From positions 8,874,885-8,938,884 of the forward strand of contig NC_133102.1 of NCBI RefSeq assembly GCF_022965805.1: a DNA stretch of 64,000 bases, read 5' to 3'. Shown piece after piece: positions 13,118-21,539 of the stretch; the stretch's first letter is position 1; each line of letters begins with the position of its first letter. Position numbers and translations under genes: made by a program. The notes under the pieces are model-generated. The model searched no databases. It had not been told where the DNA came from and saw nothing but the letters and a program-made list of their open reading frames with translations. Origin of the DNA: Primulina eburnea (taxonomy: Eukaryota; Streptophyta; Magnoliopsida; Lamiales; Gesneriaceae).

Positions 13118-13125
13118 TATTTATA
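13118..13125 (-). promoter_or_regulatory. TATA box upstream of antisense ORF A
   Basis: The minus strand reads TATAAATA within CCTATAAATAGG (13116-13127), about 55 bases before the ATG at 13065. The same box occurs in the same position before antisense ORF B. Function is inferred from motif and spacing only. Confidence 0.5.
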
Positions 13126-13424
13126 GGAAAATGACGATGGAGAAGCTGAAGAGTCTCAAGTCAATTAAAGAGTATTTCACATATACCGAGGACTTTTAAG
13201 TTATCAGTTGTTCATTATCAACTGACACCAGTTTGATTGTTCTTAACAGCTGTTTAAATAGTATCAGTTTATCATCAACTTATGATAATTAGTTTCTCAA
13301 CAGTTCATTTGATTACTTATCACAACTGATATTTCTTAGTGTGTCATTACTCCATGTGCTTAAATCTCATACAGATCATTGTGTGCAGAAACAAAGAAAA
13401 ACGACGCATTATCAAAATAAAGAT

Positions 13425-13430
13425 TTTATT
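13425..13430 (-). terminator. Poly(A) signal of antisense ORF B
   Basis: The minus strand reads AATAAA a few bases beyond the stop at 13436-13438. Confidence 0.4.
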
Positions 13431-13435
13431 TTTCC

Positions 13436-13828
13436 TTAAATTTTGGAGAGAACTACATTTTCATAAATTTCTTCTACACTAGCTATCCACATCCTCATCC
13501 AAACAGCTAGAGCTGAAGAAGAAGTTTTGCAGAAGCTGTGGGAAGAAGCAATGCCATTAAGAATTTCCAGCTCCTTGCGAAGCATCAGCTCATAGAGATG
13601 GCCCTCCTTGAAAGCATCCACCTCTACAGCAATGTTTAAGTGCCTTCGTACTTCTCTCAGCTGGGCCATCCGCCTGAAAGTGGTAACCCTCCCAGAGTTG
13701 TACAGAAGCTCCAGCTCCTGTAACTCTTCCCAATAGGGAAGACTGGCATAAAAAACCTTGTCCTCAATGGTACTATTTTGAGCTTCAAGCGAAAGTGGAG
13801 AGACGTTTGAACTACTTGCTCCTTCCAT
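13436..13828 (-). CDS. Copia-1 antisense ORF B, unknown 130-residue protein
   Basis: Function unknown. An intact ATG-to-TAA frame of 130 residues on the minus strand, opposite to the retrotransposon. The protein is acidic/helical, with a short Ser-rich N-terminus, a WEELQELELL segment, a basic RRMAQLREVRRHL segment, an LYELMLRKELEIL segment and a C-terminal Trp-rich W-x-R-x-W-x-A-S motif. No signal peptide or membrane span is seen. It is paralogous to the antisense ORF A at 12643-13065, so the pair looks like a tandem duplication including the promoter. TATAAATA lies ~40 bases upstream (13866-13873) and AATAAA 6 bases after the stop. The TCAGTT/AACTGA word that saturates the rest of the element is absent here. 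Captured host sequence or an element-specific gene are both possible. Confidence 0.6.
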   Translation of the reverse strand: MEGASSSNVSPLSLEAQNSTIEDKVFYASLPYWEELQELELLYNSGRVTTFRRMAQLREVRRHLNIAVEVDAFKEGHLYELMLRKELEILNGIASSHSFCKTSSSALAVWMRMWIASVEEIYENVVLSKI

Positions 13829-14414
13829 TATTTTTACTGATACTTGTGACTAACTCCTTTATTTTTATTTATAGGCCAAGTCGAGAAAATGAAAGGACAC
13901 TTTCTTAAGTGATGATTACTCTACTAAACCTCAGGATTATCTTATTTAATCGACTTTATATTTTTTTTAATAACGCATCTATTTAGGGGGAATGGTGGTT
14001 TAAAAGGTTAACTGAGAAGTCAGTTATTAGTGTATTTTCAACTGAAAGAACTCAGCCTCACTAACTGAACCTTCAGTTGCTAATTTCACTAATCTTCTCA
14101 TGTAAGTTACCCAATTAAACCTATCATATTCCAAATCAAATGACGTGACTGTCTGCCAAATCATGATGAATTTCAGTTTATAACGTGGACACATTTTTAA
14201 CCGCTCAAAATTGTACACATGCTTACAGCACACGTACACACATTTTTTTCCTCAAAATTTTCCTGAACTGACACGTGTCCGATAATTCAAACAGTCACAA
14301 ACAAAAGTACTTTACCCGCTTTGATTCAGTTCGTCTTCCTTACAATCACGATTATCCTCACTGTTCAAAGGAAATCTATATTTTTCGTTTCTACAGGAAA
14401 TCATACAGCTTTCA
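13829..14414. promoter_or_regulatory. Divergent intergenic region between antisense ORF B and the sense post-pol ORF
   Basis: A 586-bp non-coding interval between two divergently oriented ORFs. It holds the minus-strand TATA box, a TGACGTGA element (about 14139-14146), a G-box-like palindrome ACACGTGTC (about 14271-14279) and several TCAGTT/AACTGA words (14009-14326). A pyrimidine-rich tract ends in AG at 14395-14396, just before the sense ATG. Promoter activity in either direction is inferred from motifs only. Confidence 0.4.
13866..13873 (-). promoter_or_regulatory. TATA box upstream of antisense ORF B
   Basis: The minus strand reads CTATAAATA about 40 bases upstream of the ATG at 13828. 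It parallels the box before antisense ORF A. Confidence 0.5.
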
Positions 14415-17096
14415 ATGGCGACTCAAACTCCTGCTCACATATTAAATGCAATGGTCATCGATTTTAACTCGGTTCTATCGATTGAAGAAGCAGATGTTAA
14501 GAATGTATTTCTAAAGCTTGAGTCGACAGGTCTCAGGATGTTCTTAGGACAATCTTCTCAGAAGATATATCTCAAGGAGGTCAATGAATTCTACAGAAAA
14601 GGATTTATCACTAATAATGATACTATATATGTGACTATCAATGATCAGCTGCTACGTCTTTCTGAGGAATCTTTCGGAGAAATCTTTTCCTTACCAACTG
14701 AAGGTTATGTTAATTTTTCTGAAGTAAAAACTCATGATATTGAAAAAATGCAGTCTCGATTATCTGCTGATGGACGAAAAATCAAGGTTTCCGATCCAAA
14801 GAAGGAACTGAAACCAGAAATTCAGTTGCTAGCTGATATCGTAGCAAAGGGAATATTAGCAAAAGTCGGTTCTTATGCTGCTCTTACACTCGAAAAATTC
14901 CAGGTAATGACCATAATCATGAGTGAAAAGAAAGTAAATTGGAGATATATTCTGTTTAACATCTTGAAGAATATGCTCAAGTCATCCAAACAATCATGTG
15001 GTTTTGCTATCCAAATCAGTTATCTATTAAAACTGAAGGGTTTAGTAGCTGAAAATGCTGAAATATCATCAAAATTCAAAGTCTTTACTGCCAAAAACAT
15101 CTTACAATCAAAAGCCAAACTGGAAGTTGAGTCATCACCAGTCAAGAAGGTCAAAACAGCAAAAAGGAAACTGATTCTCAGTGAATCAGAAGCAGAGAAA
15201 ATTCCTTCACCTAGGCTTGTCAAAAGACCAAGGACTAAAAGAACTAAAACAACAACAACAATGGAAGTTATCCAATCAGCTGATCAACAACCCATTCAAG
15301 CCATACCGTTGTAGATACTCTCACCTGATGAACCAGTTACCAAAGCCAAAACAACAGCTAAGGTTGAAGCCCCATTAACCCTTGTAAATCATCCTACCAT
15401 CCTGCCTAGGGCCAGATCTAAAGGTATAATATTAAGGGAACCAGTGCAATCAACACACTCAGGAATGGATCTTCTTCACACTCTTTCAACTGACAAAGGC
15501 AAAGGACAGCTAGTTGAAGAATCCCGGCCATCCAATGCCATTCAAACATACATTGACCTTGTTTGGGAACATGTCAATGCATTTGCCACATCACAATTAA
15601 AATCTTTTGACTGTTGGAAAAGCTTCAGAACAGAAATCTTTGCCAAAGAACTGAAGCATAGATCTCAACTGAAAAAGTTCATCAAACTAGAAGCAATCGT
15701 GATGAAAGTAGTCAAAGCTGCTACAATTTCACAAGCATTGGAAAGGCAAAAATACTTCTTCGATCAGATTCGGGTCAAAAAACTAGCAAAAATGGTAGCA
15801 CAGCTGAAGTCCAACTACCATCCAACAAGTCCAACTGCATACAATGATAGAGCTGTGTTCACTCAACTGGACGCTGATCTTAGTAGCCTACAAAGGGAAA
15901 TAAGATTTTGGGAAGAAGATCAAGAACTAGTTATTCATGAAAAACCCTTCAAAGCAAATACTGAAAAAGATTTATCCTTCTCTCCACAAAAAGAACCATC
16001 TCCACAACGTTCAACTGAAAAGCCAGTTCAGGAAATACCTAAATCCTCTCAGCCAGAACATCAGTTATACTCTGAAGAAGAACTATCCTTGGCAAACATC
16101 GATGAAATCATTCAAGCTGTTGCCTTAGAAGCTCAGTATGACTCAGTTGCTCATTCAGCTGAACAACCACAGCAAGATATTAAGATATCGTCTGAAGCAC
16201 CAACTGAATCACTCGTTGATGAAACATTTATATCTGCTCAAACAGAAGACCAAACTGAAGTGCCAACCCAAAAATCAGAAAAAAAAAATAACTGCAGCAG
16301 AAAAAGCTCAAACTGATGCACCTGTTCAGTCAGAAAGTTCTGCTGAACAAGTTGTTCAAACTGACGAACAAGCAAAATCAGCAGACCAAGAAACTGCTGA
16401 ACATGAAGAAAGTCAGTTGCTCACTCACTCAAAAGAGCAAGAACAAAGTTCAGTTATCCCTCCACAGGCATCATCTATGCATAAACAACCCATCTCCATC
16501 ATTCAGATAGACAGACAATTATTTGATCAAAATCAACCATCATCATCTCAATTTAAAGAAACCATTCCAGCTCAGTCTACGGTTGGAACAATGGAAACCA
16601 ATCAAGCATTAGTTCCTTTTGGACAATCATCGAAGCATTCAGAAACGCCCAGCCAGAAATCTCCAATTCAATCCACAAAAATGGATACTGTTCTTGAAGA
16701 AATTCAGAACATACAGTACAGTATGCAGCAGATGCTAGCTGAAATCAAGAAAATTCAACTCGAACAGCTGTCGCATACTGTCAAATTGGATTCTTCGATT
16801 GAATTTGACTCAGAAAACTAAACAATCTTCAAGCCAACATGGACTCTCTTAGCAGGACTGTGCAAGAAATGAAGAATGGGCTAGTTAGCTCATTCTGTAC
16901 AACTCAGAATGTAATCAGTCAGAGAGTTGAGCGACTGTAAACCTTTGTTTCTAATCGAATAGCATCACTTCAAACTTCCTTCACAACTGTCACCTCAAGC
17001 CTCTCAGCAGATGTAAAACTTCTATCCATTGACGTCCGAAAGCTGTCAGATAAAATGGAGGTATTTGAAAAAAAGGGGGAAGGACAAAGCAGCTGA
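14415..17096 (+). pseudogene. Copia-1 post-pol (env-like) ORF, interrupted
   Basis: The long sense ORF of Sirevirus type, often called env-like. ATG at 14415. The first ~215 residues hold the domain shared with the Copia-2 and Athila 3' ORFs (EFYRKGFI...TIYVTINDQLLRLSEESFGEIF, then a conserved helical part with VNWRYILFNIL). A strongly basic NLS-like region follows (KKVKTAKRK and KRPRTKRTK, about residues 240-285), then a long Gln/Ser/Glu-rich region and a C-terminal segment with coiled-coil character (about 16660-17090). Breaks: TAG at 15312, a frameshift at the A8 run near 16279-16286, a frameshift near 16815, TAA at 16936. No signal peptide or transmembrane span is seen, so an envelope role is doubtful. 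Damaged copy. Confidence 0.7.
17067..17087 (+). other. Additional purine-rich tract upstream of the 3' LTR
   Basis: An A-run followed by gggggaagg, near the end of the post-pol ORF. Sireviruses are known to carry extra polypurine tracts near the 3' LTR. Here the tract overlaps the ORF end, so its role is uncertain. Confidence 0.4.
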
Positions 17097-17277
17097 AGAA
17101 GATCCAATCAGAATATTTATATAGTCATATTTTATATTATCTACAAGGAATCCATATATTATATTCTCAGATGTTATGTTATCTACAAGGAACCCAGTTA
17201 TTTTATAATTCAGTTGCGTAACCTACAAAGAGCTTAGTTATTTGATCTTAAATCACTTGGTTTTGTCAAACACCATA

Positions 17278-17288
17278 AAGGGAGAAAT
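17278..17288 (+). other. Copia-1 polypurine tract
   Basis: aaagggagaaa-t lies immediately before the TG of the 3' LTR, the standard position for plus-strand priming. Confidence 0.8.
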
Positions 17289-18197
17289 TGTTGGAAACTT
17301 GATTCTGGAGTTTGACAAAACATAAATCAATCGATTAAAAAAATATGAATCAACTGATGCGCACAAGCAAATTCGGCAACTGAAGCAAGTTGATACAATG
17401 ATATAAGGCAAACTGATCAGTTTCTCAACTGAAGACATCTCGGGAAAGAACAAAGGAGACATAACAGATTACAAGAACTTCGCACTTCAATCATTACAGC
17501 ATAGAACAATGTGTTTCAGCTATTGCAATTAAGACGCCGTATCACAATCAATGAAGAGAACATTGCCCAAGGAATGATAAAGTGGCAATCAACGGATACT
17601 AGAATTCAAATACATATCAAAGTTACCGTTGAAAATGAAGTATAAATATAACTGAAGAACAGCAGATAAATAAGTGACGATAAGCTTGCTGTTACTCTGT
17701 CAAAATCTCAGCTCACTCTCATTTGAATTATTCGTAGCAATCAAGGCTACAATCTGAGCTTATTAGCACTATCTAAAAACTGTTAGAATCAATTGTGCTA
17801 ATATCAGTTACGTACTGAAAATATTGTGTAGAACTAAGAGTTTCAGTTTTGGCAGTTGTAAGTCCAAACCGAAGTGGGTCTGTACAAGTGATGTACTTGA
17901 TCAAAGTCTTTTAGTGAATATCCTATCCTTGTGATAGAAGGGGTGACGTAGGAGTAATTAAATTCTCCGAACATCCAGAAACAACTCTTGCATATTTCTT
18001 TCAGTTTCGTATTCTATCTTTCAATCAGTTAATTTCCGCAACTATTCTAGTTTAACTGATTGTTATTGACCAACAAGATTCCGAGATTCAGTTTGTCACC
18101 AAACTGAACTCAAATATTGTTAAAGAACATTTTTAAGTGTGAGTGTTTATTCAACCCCCCCTTCTGAACACTCTTATTACGAGAACCGATCCTATCA
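17289..18197 (+). repeat. Copia-1 3' LTR (909 bp, full length)
   Basis: Starts tgttggaaac and ends cctatca. It contains the 203 bp missing from the 5' LTR (about 17397-17599). It is followed directly by the target-site duplication TATTG. Confidence 0.93.
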
Positions 18198-18202
18198 TAT
18201 TG

Positions 18203-19187
18203 TTTAGAGAGTTGGTGGAAAATGATATGGAAGATTCATATCCCACAAAAAGTCAAGATTTTTCTTTGGCGTGCGAGCAATGATCTGTTACCTACTGAAG
18301 GGAACCTTTTCAGGAGACATGTCCATGCATCAGGATGCTGTTTTTTCTGTGGTTCGTCGGATGCCACTACAAGCCACAGTCTCTTATTTTGCTCCAAAGT
18401 TCGTGATGTTTGGAAAGCTACCAATTTTTGGTCTTGTTTAAAGAAAGACAAGCTACTGCCATTCATCTTTTGTGGCTTGAGTTTAATGATTTGTTTTTCT
18501 ACAGCTGAATTTGAGCAGTTTGCCTTGCTAGCTTGGGCTATATGGACAGATTTATGCAAAATCAAGCACAATATTCTTATCCCTAACAAAGAAATTAAGG
18601 TAAATTGGGTCTTCTCTTATCTTGAACAATTTCAGAATGCTCGTATTGCTTATCGTGCTACTTATGAGAAAACAAAGCTTATCCCAAATGATAAATGGGA
18701 GCCTCCCCCCATGGGTGATTTATGGCTTGATGTGGATGCAGGGATTAAGGAGAATCTTGGTACCTGTAGTGTTGGTGCTGTTATTCGTAACCACCTTTGT
18801 ATGATTTGCGCAACCTCTGCATCTTGTCATAGCTTCTCAGGTGCAGTAGTGGATGCAGAGCTTCTTGCAATCCATTTTGGCATGTTGCTAGCTTTGAAAT
18901 GTGACTTCCATAAGGTGCGGCTATTTTCAGATTCAAGTGTTGCGGTCAAGCTGGTGACTTTGGTCACTGTTAGTCTTAATCACCAAGGAGTTCTAGTTTC
19001 CAACATTTTAGATCTCCTTAATTCTGGTAGATTCTTTGGTATTTATCATGTTAGTAGATGTGCGAATCGTGTAGCGTATAGTCTCACTCATTTTGCCTTT
19101 ACTCACCCTTCACCTTTGTGTTGGGTTGATGCTTTGTACCCATCGTGGCTGATGGATGTAGCTTCTTTGGATTTATCTATTGATTAA
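18203..19187 (+). pseudogene. LINE ORF2 C-terminal part: zf-RVT and RNase H-like domain
   Basis: This is the 3' part of the interrupted LINE ORF2. Sequence directly after the second TATTG continues with a WWKMIWK segment, the QKVKIFLWRASNDLLPT block and a CCFFCGSSDATTSHSLLFC Cys/His region typical of zf-RVT. An RVT_3-type RNase H-like domain follows (DVDAG near 18735, DAELLAI near 18855, FSDSS near 18930). The frame is open from 18222 to a TAA at 19185-19187. The poly(A) tail follows within 20 bases. Confidence 0.85.
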
Positions 19188-19200
19188 GATTTCTTTTTCT

Positions 19201-19214
19201 CAAAAAAAAAAAAA
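19201..19214 (+). other. LINE poly(A) tail
   Basis: An A-rich run after tttctc, 14 bases beyond the LINE stop codon. It marks the 3' end of the non-LTR element. Confidence 0.75.
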
Positions 19215-19927
19215 AGAAAGAACATACATCGATTACAGTGTAAGGTGAGTAAGATATTGATTTCAACAAAATAATCGACCGTACTGAATTAATTTGAAAA
19301 ATCGATTTGGTTTATTCTTAAGTTCGGTTTTAGTTTTCTATAATATCGTTTGTTCGATTCAGTTTCAATTTTTAATATAAAACTTTGGTTAACAAAAAAT
19401 GCCGAATTACTATAAAAAATTAATATTATTAAATTTCATAATAATATTATAAAGATATAAATATTACAAATTTATTATAAAATTTTATTAGGATAATATA
19501 ATTATAAATAAAAATATATATTTTAAATAAAAGTAAGGTTTGATTCTATTTTTCTATTACATTTTTTAATTAAAATTTGATTTTATTTTATTTTTTAAAA
19601 AAAGATAAAAGAGTTTGGTTGATTATGTTACCGACCACAATAACTAATTTTTTCGGTTTGTTCGATTTTTCGAAAAAAAATTCGAATAATTTGATTATAG
19701 AAAATTGGTCCAGTTTTAATCTAATAGTAACACCCATGTCACTATCTAACATGGAGGCGGTGCCATCCCCAAATATTTTGTGAATCATGTCTCCGCCCCT
19801 TGTTAAGAGAGATATCCTTGCTCCTTAAGAGTGGCTAATTTCGGTGAAGTTTTAAAGGAGTAAAATTAATAATTATTTTGAAACTATATAAAATAATCTA
19901 TGATTTATAATTTTATGTTATTCATTA
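19215..19927. other. AT-rich spacer between the LINE and the TRIM
   Basis: No coding sequence is supported. There are AT-rich stretches with repeated ttcggttt/ttcgattt words at about 19300-19680, then a more complex segment at 19730-19850 that I do not recognise. Confidence 0.5.
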
Positions 19928-20066
19928 TGTTGGGTGCAATGATTATCTCTGCTTGATAGAGCGATCGAACCGTGGTGCTTGAGCTGCTGTGCGGTTTAAA
20001 AGATTTGAATTGCACCATTACCATCAGGTATAGTTTTTGGTAAAGCGGTAAGCACTCGGTCCTACA
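19928..20066 (+). repeat. TRIM left LTR
   Basis: 139 bp, tgttgg...cctaca, followed directly by the PBS. Confidence 0.85.
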
Positions 20067-20138
20067 ATTGGTATCAGAGCTAAGGTCATAGGTTCGATTC
20101 TCATTTATCGCATGTAGTGCAATTATTGGGAGGAAGGT

Positions 20139-20277
20139 TGTTGGATGTAATAATTGTCTCTACTCGGTAGAGCGAACAAACCGTATGGCTTGAGCTGCTA
20201 TGCGGTTTAAAAGATTTGAGTTGCACCATTACTACCAGCTATAGCTTTTGGTAAAGCGGTAAGCACTCGGTTCTACA
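20139..20277 (+). repeat. TRIM right LTR
   Basis: 139 bp, tgttgg...tctaca, preceded by a purine-rich tract. Confidence 0.85.
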
Positions 20278-20478
20278 CATTCCTAACAAAATATATATGT
20301 TCTTTTAGCAATAAATTTTTCACTTAAATTTAGCTGGCAAGAAAAATAAAAATAAAAATTTATATTATATCCACTATTTGAAATTGCAAGATTATATTTT
20401 ACATATAGATGAATGATTTGACCTAAGAAGTATTGAATAGAATACTTATTTCATACCATTCCAAAACAACTATATATT

Positions 20479-20604
20479 GGGTTTTTTTTAAAAAATAATG
20501 TAATTTTTAAAATTAATTTTTAAAATTAATTTCAAAAATAATTTTAAAAAAATGTTTGCAAAATACACCAATCCGCGCTTACGAAGCGCGGACGCTGCAC
20601 ACGT
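20479..20604 (+). repeat. MULE-like left terminal inverted repeat
   Basis: Starts gggtttttttt. It matches the reverse complement of 29917-30032 over its length with small indels. Confidence 0.8.
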
Positions 20605-20639
20605 GGAGCAGCGTCTGCGCTTTGTAAGTGCGGACGGTG

Positions 20640-20880
20640 CTTGCGATGGAATTTAGCGATAGAATATGTATCACAACCGTCGCTAAAATTGAATTAGCGA
20701 CAGTTTCTAAAAACCGTCGCTATAATTGAATCAAACCGTCGCTAAATTTAGCGACGGAACAAACCGGGCGAAATTTTGCTATTTCCACTTACGTCGTACA
20801 TTGCACACTACAACCGTCGCTAAATTTAGCGACGGAACAAACCGTCGCTATGCAGAAATTTTGCTATTTCCACTTACGTC
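20640..20880. repeat. Sub-terminal ccgtcgct/agcgacgg repeats, left half
   Basis: Several copies of ccgtcgct and agcgacgg in both orientations. One is a perfect 22-bp palindrome made of ccgtcgctaaa and its reverse complement. A longer segment (attttgctatttcc through cgtcgtacattgcac) is duplicated at about 20771-20813 and 20856-20893. Matching units lie in the right half at about 29730-29900. Confidence 0.7.
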
Positions 20881-20893
20881 GTACATTGCACGC

Positions 20894-21539
20894 TAATAAT
20901 AGTATTAACAGCATATACATGTACGTCGCGGATAATCTTAAACTTTCAACGGCTTGCATCTTTGCAGCATGCAATGTGCGCTGCGGAAAAGAATTTGCGC
21001 TCTGCGAAAAACCATTTTTGTTATAGTGAAGACATTGAAAAAAAAAACAGACAAAAATTTATCACGAAGTAAGTTTTTTCAGGAACTTATACTATTCAAC
21101 CTGGTTTTTTCAGTGAGTCAGGGATGGCTGACTTTGGTTTGTTTGGCCCAGCAGGATTTTCGACCAAGACGGAGTCTGAAAATCCTGCTGACTTATAAAT
21201 TATAGTCTATTTTTTTATGAACAATATTAAATATACTACAAATATATTGTTAGAACGACATTTATAATTATTATATCACGAGATTTTACTATTATATCAC
21301 GAGATTTTACTGTTATATCGCGAGATTTTGTATTCAATATATCAGCCCGGACAGGTAGTGGAGCTCAAAGTAATAGAATTCCAGCAGCCTCCCAGTCTTC
21401 CCATCAGCCTAGTCGCCCTTCGCATCAGAGCAGAGGGCAAGGTGACGGGTATTTTCATTTGATATATTTGATCAATTTATTATTTGTCGAGTACGAAAAT
21501 ATTGTTTTCTGTCACCAGAACCTTGAGTTAGGGTGGGCT
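20894..21539. other. Central segment of the MULE-like element, possibly captured DNA
   Basis: Non-repetitive compared with the TIR-proximal parts. It contains a 13-bp-arm inverted repeat (21149-21161 and 21178-21190), three 21-bp tandem copies of ttatatcacgagattttact-a (21271-21330), and a stretch at about 21345-21450 whose translation is Ser/Gln/Pro/Arg-rich like the tail of a Gypsy gag. Capture of a retroelement fragment by a MULE is plausible but not shown. No intact gene. Confidence 0.4.
21271..21330 (+). repeat. Three 21-bp tandem repeats
   Basis: Units beginning ttatatcacgagatttta at 21271, 21292 and 21313; the third is slightly diverged. Confidence 0.75.

Larger units (their letters stand above)
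6597..18197 (+). mobile_element. Copia-1: Sirevirus-type LTR retrotransposon with post-pol and antisense ORFs
   Basis: A complete 11.6-kb Copia element inside the LINE. Both LTRs begin TGTTGGAAAC and end CCTATCA. The 5-bp target-site duplication TATTG lies at 6592-6596 and 18198-18202. A PBS complementary to initiator tRNA-Met follows the 5' LTR and a polypurine tract precedes the 3' LTR. The order is gag, PR, INT, RT and RNase H on the plus strand. A 4.7-kb region after pol holds two antisense ORFs and one long sense ORF. PR-INT-RT order, the iMet PBS, a large gag and the post-pol ORF fit the Sirevirus (SIRE/Maximus) lineage. Coding regions carry many stops and frameshifts. TCAGTT/AACTGA occurs at very high density throughout. 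Confidence 0.93.
2430..19214 (+). mobile_element. L1-type LINE (non-LTR retrotransposon), degraded, split by a Copia element
   Basis: A plant L1-like element of about 5.2 kb once the insertion at 6597-18202 is set aside. The order is ORF1 with a zinc knuckle, AP-type endonuclease, reverse transcriptase, a zf-RVT-like Cys/His region, an RNase H-like domain, then a poly(A) tail at about 19201-19214. The 5' end looks truncated: coding similarity begins at about 2430 directly after AT-rich DNA. The coding frame is broken by several stops and frameshifts. The sequence resumes exactly after the Copia target-site duplication, so this is one LINE cut in two. No LINE target-site duplication could be recognised. 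Confidence 0.9.
19928..20277 (+). mobile_element. TRIM (miniature terminal-repeat retrotransposon), 350 bp
   Basis: Two 139-bp direct repeats (19928-20066 and 20139-20277), each starting TGTTGG and ending CTACA, flank a 72-bp interior. The interior starts with the iMet-type PBS tggtatcagagc (20069-20080) and ends in a purine tract gggaggaagg (20129-20137) before the second LTR. The flanks are catta and cattc, a 5-bp target-site duplication with one mismatch. There is no coding capacity. Roughly 20 differences between the LTRs (about 15%) imply an old insertion. It must have moved with proteins from another LTR element. Confidence 0.85.

Noticed and set aside
14027..14239. Third antisense ORF near the Copia-1 mini-genes
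   Set aside because: No similarity to antisense ORFs A and B, lies in the divergent promoter-like region, no own TATA or poly(A) signal.
20089..20104. ggttcgattctc in the TRIM looks like a tRNA B box (SINE-like pol III promoter)
   Set aside because: No A box at proper distance, no tRNA fold; LTR structure with PBS and PPT explains the element better.
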